Source: Bacteroidota bacterium (GTDB taxonomy: Bacteria > Bacteroidota > Bacteroidia > CAILMK01). From it: a stretch of DNA of 32,819 nt. The position numbers were made by a program, and so were the translations under genes. The notes beneath the pieces were generated by a model. The model was not told the DNA's origin. It did no database searches and saw nothing but the letters and a program-made list of their open reading frames with translations. How positions within the stretch are numbered: the stretch's first letter is position 1; every line of letters starts with the position of its first letter. Below, piece by piece: positions 29,528 through 32,819 of this stretch. Where the stretch lies: contig JABDEJ010000016.1 in assembly GCA_013287095.1 (NCBI GenBank), forward strand, positions 1 through 32,819, in the 5' to 3' direction.

Positions 29528-31993
29528 ATGAAAAGTAAATTTTTACTTCTATTATCAATGGCATCAATGCTATTGTTTCCGAATGTAAATTTCGGACAGG
29601 CACCCAAATTGGGCACGGCCGCAAATTTTGTTCTCTTCTCTTCAAATGGTGCCGTGAGCAATACAGGCATTTCACAGATCACCGGTAATGTAGGCACTAA
29701 TAGCGGATCCAGCACTTCTTTTGGAAACGTAAATGGGAATATGCATGACAATGATAGTGTGAGTAAGCAATGTGTTAAAGATCTGCAGATTGCTTATAAT
29801 AAGTTGGATAGCACTACTCCAACTGCTCATCCGTCAGCTACACTTGGTGGCGGTGACACACTGGTCGCAGGTGTCTATTCTATAGCCAGTGCGGCAACTT
29901 TGGGCGGGTCTCTTTATCTTGATGCAAAAGGGAATGCAAATTCTGTGTTCATATTTCAAATTGGCGGAGCTTTCTCAGCTGCAGCGGCATCCAAAATTAA
30001 ATTGATAAATGGTGCCGTTGCATGCAATGTATTTTGGAAAATAGAAGGTATGGTTAACCTGGCTGGTGGAACAACTTTCAGGGGAACCATCATCGCAAAC
30101 AATGCCGCAATTTCTATAGGTGTCGGTGACACACTTGAAGGCAGGGCGCTTTCTACAACCGGTGCCGTAAGTGTTGACGGTGTCTTGGCCTACACTCCAA
30201 TAGGTTGTGGCAGCGCCACACTTACAGGGCCAACTGCTCCGGCGCTCGGTACCACCATTTGCTTTGCGTTATTTTCAGGTGATGGCGCGGTTACAAATTC
30301 CGGGACATCAAATATAGTAGGCGACGTTGGAACAAATGTTGGTTTAACAAAAGGTTTCGATAGTGCATTGGTAAAAGGAAACATCCATCCTATACCCGAT
30401 GCTTCTACTGCACAGTGTGCATCGGATTTAACGAAAGTTTATAATTATCTCGACTCATTGGCTTATGATATTGAATTGCTATATCCAGCTCAATTCGGTA
30501 GCAACCTGGTTCTTACACCACATACGTATCTTCTTAATGCAGCTACTGTATTAACCGACAGTGTCTACTTAAACGCTGAAGGAGACTCAAATGCAGTATT
30601 TGTTTTCCAGATCAATGGCGCCCTTAGCACGAGTACTTATTCAACCATCATTTTAACGAATGGCGCACAATCAAAAAATGTGTATTGGCTGATAAATGGT
30701 GCAGTATCAATAAATAACTACTCTGTTTTCAGGGGTACAATTGTCAGCAACGCCGGCGCAGTAAGCGCTTTAAATACTGGCGTCGTTATTGATGGCAGGC
30801 TGCTTACAACTACAGGGGCATTAACAACTACAGATGTTACGATTAAAATAACTCCCGGTTGCTCGGCTATTTCGACTGATTCTGTTAAAATCACCAAATT
30901 AACTGCAAATCAAATAATTTGCTCTGGTGGCTCTGTGAGTTTCTCAGTTACCACAAGTGGAACCAATGTCAACTATCAATGGAGGAAGGGAAATGTAAAC
31001 TTGTCTAACGGCGCTAATATTTCAGGAGCAACTTCCGACATGCTAACAATCAGCCCTGCAACAATTGCAGATATTGCTTCGGATTATAATGTTGTCTTGA
31101 GTGGATCTTTTGGCCCAAGCATCACATCAGCCAATGTTTCTTTAACCGTTAATACGGCTCCTCTTATTGTAACTATTCCAGTAAATCAAGCAGTATGTTT
31201 AGGAAGTTCGGCCAGTTTTTCTGTTGCTGCAACCGGTACGGCTCTTACATATCAATGGAGGATAGGAAATGCAAACCTTACCAATACCGGCAATATTTCC
31301 GGTGCAACCTCTGATATACTTATCATTGATCCTGTGAGTGCATCTGATTCAGCGACAAACTATAATGTTGATATAAGTGGCACCTGTTTATCAAATGATA
31401 TATCAAAAGACGTTACATTATCAATTAATCCTCTGCCGGTTATTACGACTGGTCCGGTTAATCAAACTATTAGTTCAGGAAGTTCGGCCAGTTTTTCAGT
31501 TGTTGCTACAGGAGCCGGGTTAACTTACCAGTGGAGAAAGGGTACTGCCAACTTAAACAATGGCGGCAATATTTCCGGGGCAACTTCTAATATGTTAACT
31601 ATTAATCCGGCAAGTGGATCTGATTCTGCAACCAACTACAATGTTCTCATCAGCGATGCTTGTTCGAAAACAATTACATCTGCAAATGTCTCGCTTTCAG
31701 TATCTTCAACCAGCGGGATTGATCCTGCTTCGGGTGAAAATATCAATGCAGCGGCCACAATATTCCCTAATCCTTTTTCAACTTCCCTGGCCATCAGGTT
31801 AAATGATGCCAGCCAAGTAAACAATTGCGAATTGAGGATATTCAATGCCCTGGGAAAAGAATTAATGGATGTTGCGATTAGTGCACAGACTACTTCAATT
31901 GAAACTGGAAATCTTACTTCAGGAGTTTATTTCTTCAACCTGGTAAACAATAACCAGGTAATTCAGACAGGGAAATTGATTTCGGTGCAGTAA
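29528..31993 (+). CDS. secreted protein with two DUF3494 domains, Ig-like repeats and T9SS sorting domain
   Basis: An 821-residue exported protein. The signal peptide MKSKFLLLLSMASMLLFPNV ends at NFGQA. Residues about 25-230 form a first DUF3494 domain (LGTAANFVLFSSNGAVSNTG, GNVGTNSGSS, SVFIFQIGGAF, VDGVLAYTPIGC). Residues about 240-440 form a second (LGTTICFALFSGDGAVTNSG, GDVGTNVGLTKG, AVFVFQINGAL). Three Ig-like repeats of about 90 residues follow, each with SFSVxxxGxxLTYQWRxGxA and NISGATSDxLxI. It ends in a type A sorting domain (TIFPNPFSTSLAIRL to TGKLISVQ). It is a surface-exposed or released partner of the lipoprotein at 24983. Ice binding, substrate binding and adhesion are all possible; the sequence does not decide. 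Confidence 0.9.
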   Translation: MKSKFLLLLSMASMLLFPNVNFGQAPKLGTAANFVLFSSNGAVSNTGISQITGNVGTNSGSSTSFGNVNGNMHDNDSVSKQCVKDLQIAYNKLDSTTPTAHPSATLGGGDTLVAGVYSIASAATLGGSLYLDAKGNANSVFIFQIGGAFSAAAASKIKLINGAVACNVFWKIEGMVNLAGGTTFRGTIIANNAAISIGVGDTLEGRALSTTGAVSVDGVLAYTPIGCGSATLTGPTAPALGTTICFALFSGDGAVTNSGTSNIVGDVGTNVGLTKGFDSALVKGNIHPIPDASTAQCASDLTKVYNYLDSLAYDIELLYPAQFGSNLVLTPHTYLLNAATVLTDSVYLNAEGDSNAVFVFQINGALSTSTYSTIILTNGAQSKNVYWLINGAVSINNYSVFRGTIVSNAGAVSALNTGVVIDGRLLTTTGALTTTDVTIKITPGCSAISTDSVKITKLTANQIICSGGSVSFSVTTSGTNVNYQWRKGNVNLSNGANISGATSDMLTISPATIADIASDYNVVLSGSFGPSITSANVSLTVNTAPLIVTIPVNQAVCLGSSASFSVAATGTALTYQWRIGNANLTNTGNISGATSDILIIDPVSASDSATNYNVDISGTCLSNDISKDVTLSINPLPVITTGPVNQTISSGSSASFSVVATGAGLTYQWRKGTANLNNGGNISGATSNMLTINPASGSDSATNYNVLISDACSKTITSANVSLSVSSTSGIDPASGENINAAATIFPNPFSTSLAIRLNDASQVNNCELRIFNALGKELMDVAISAQTTSIETGNLTSGVYFFNLVNNNQVIQTGKLISVQ

Positions 31994-32015
31994 ATTCTAA
32001 AATAGTTTTGCAAAT

Positions 32016-32053
32016 AAAAATCCCGGCGGAATTATTTTCCCCGGGATTTTTTT
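32016..32053. terminator. bidirectional terminator between convergent genes
   Basis: AAATCCCGG and CCGGGATTT form a 9-bp stem, with an A-run before it and a T-run after it. It serves both the double-DUF3494 gene and the minus-strand NmrA-like gene. Confidence 0.85.
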
Positions 32054-32093
32054 GTTTGAGAACTTGCGATCCGGTAGAAGCTCTATTTTACAA

Positions 32094-32819
32094 TTATCTC
32101 GTCCCCAATACTTCCCTCACGCTTGTCCATTTTATATCAGGATACCGGGAGTTATCAAGTGGGTTAAGCTGAACACTAAACATGCTATGGGTATATTGTG
32201 TTCGCTGCCAACTGGCATAGATATCATTCTCACTTTCAGGATGTGCAGTCCGTTCGCGTTTGTTGTATTCAGCCAATTCTTCGAGACTGACAAGGTTTAC
32301 GAGTTCAAAATTTGTCTTTAAAATGTCGCTTGCAATATCCCTAAGTTCCCTTGGGCTGACCTGAAAACTGGCAATGCGTAAAATCATTGGTGTGGTGTCA
32401 TCCAAAGCAGCTTCAGCAGTGTAGGCTGCTACATTATCCATCGTTGAAAAGTCAACCCGAAAATCGGGATCTCCATAATAGCCGACACTGCTGGTCTTAA
32501 AATTGAGAAGGGGAATATTGTATTTGAGTATTTCTGCAAAAGCGCCATTCAGAATGGAGGTTGGTTTGATAGAAGCCTTGTCCAAGACTTCATGAAATTC
32601 ACGGCGCAGATCAAAATTACGATTGTAGCCAACTGCCAGTTTGGTAAAATCACTTGCATAATCAGATGGAATAAAGTGGGGAACGCCCGCAGCAATCGCC
32701 GCTTCCAGCAAAACAGATTGCGCATCAACAATCACATCACGCAAACCTTGCATCGCTGACACAATGCAAGATACACCGGCACATGCTCCCTTGAGTTCTG
32801 AAACATTCCAATCGTCAAC
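32094..32819 (-). CDS. NmrA-like NAD(P)-binding protein (5' end beyond the window)
   Basis: At least 241 residues, open to the right edge. The reading frame continues past the GTG at 32762: the first residues visible are VDDWNVSELKGACAGVSCIV, then SAMQG, which is the second strand-helix unit of a Rossmann fold. So the start, with the GxxGxxG turn, lies outside. Further evidence is VPHFIPSDYASDFTKL, LNGAFAEILKY and VAAYTAEAALDD, which fit the NmrA/isoflavone reductase-like group of atypical short-chain dehydrogenases. These act as redox sensors or reductases of small aromatic molecules. No module copy is visible within the window. Confidence 0.85.
   Translation of the reverse strand, partial: VDDWNVSELKGACAGVSCIVSAMQGLRDVIVDAQSVLLEAAIAAGVPHFIPSDYASDFTKLAVGYNRNFDLRREFHEVLDKASIKPTSILNGAFAEILKYNIPLLNFKTSSVGYYGDPDFRVDFSTMDNVAAYTAEAALDDTTPMILRIASFQVSPRELRDIASDILKTNFELVNLVSLEELAEYNKRERTAHPESENDIYASWQRTQYTHSMFSVQLNPLDNSRYPDIKWTSVREVLGTR

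Overview
The window looks like chromosomal DNA from a member of the Bacteroidota, probably close to Chitinophagaceae or a related Sphingobacteriia/Chitinophagia lineage. The evidence is three proteins ending in type IX secretion (T9SS) type A sorting domains, promoters of the Bacteroidota type (TAnnTTTG -7 box, sometimes with a TTTG -33 box), several TTG starts without a Shine-Dalgarno sequence, DUF4468 and DUF3494 proteins, and the AraC and hybrid-kinase families seen here. No rRNA, tRNA, CRISPR array or transposase was found.

Left part (1-6400): a housekeeping-like block. A minus-strand pair encodes an alpha/beta hydrolase and a CBS-domain protein. Next come trpG/pabA (minus) and, divergently, mnmE (plus), which carries an odd in-frame low-complexity insert. 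Then follow a DUF4468 protein, two small secreted proteins of Spy/LTXXQ-like character, and a small disordered protein.

Middle part (6984-12053): six co-directional genes form a likely operon. They encode a zinc alcohol dehydrogenase, two NTF2/SnoaL-fold proteins, a class A FAD monooxygenase, an AraC regulator with a DUF6597-like N-terminus, and a four-helix membrane protein. This resembles an aromatic or polyketide-like tailoring or degradation set; the substrate is unknown.

Right part (12050-31993): the most interesting region. Eight transcription units here, plus one remote gene on the minus strand (6378-5968), are preceded by the same 66-bp promoter module. It has two direct TGTAAC-like half-sites exactly 21 bp apart (start to start), followed exactly 31 bp later by the TTTG of the -7 box. 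The first -7 base is never T and there is no TTTG at -33, so the promoters look activator-dependent. The module precedes a small-gene operon (helical protein, 47-aa membrane peptide, SHOCT membrane protein), an AraC regulator followed by a hybrid histidine kinase, a lone receiver and a cupin, two tiny paralogous proteins sharing KYPFPYxAGIFGxAAK, two beta-rich T9SS cargo proteins, a lipoprotein with five Ig-like repeats and a DUF3494 (ice-binding-like) domain together with an OmpA-type outer-membrane protein, and a T9SS protein with two DUF3494 domains. Two adjacent AraC paralogues, one of them under the module, are the natural candidates for its activator. The region reads as a self-contained regulon for remodelling or decorating the cell surface, with its own sensor and regulators. 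The window ends in a truncated NmrA-like NAD(P)-binding protein on the minus strand.
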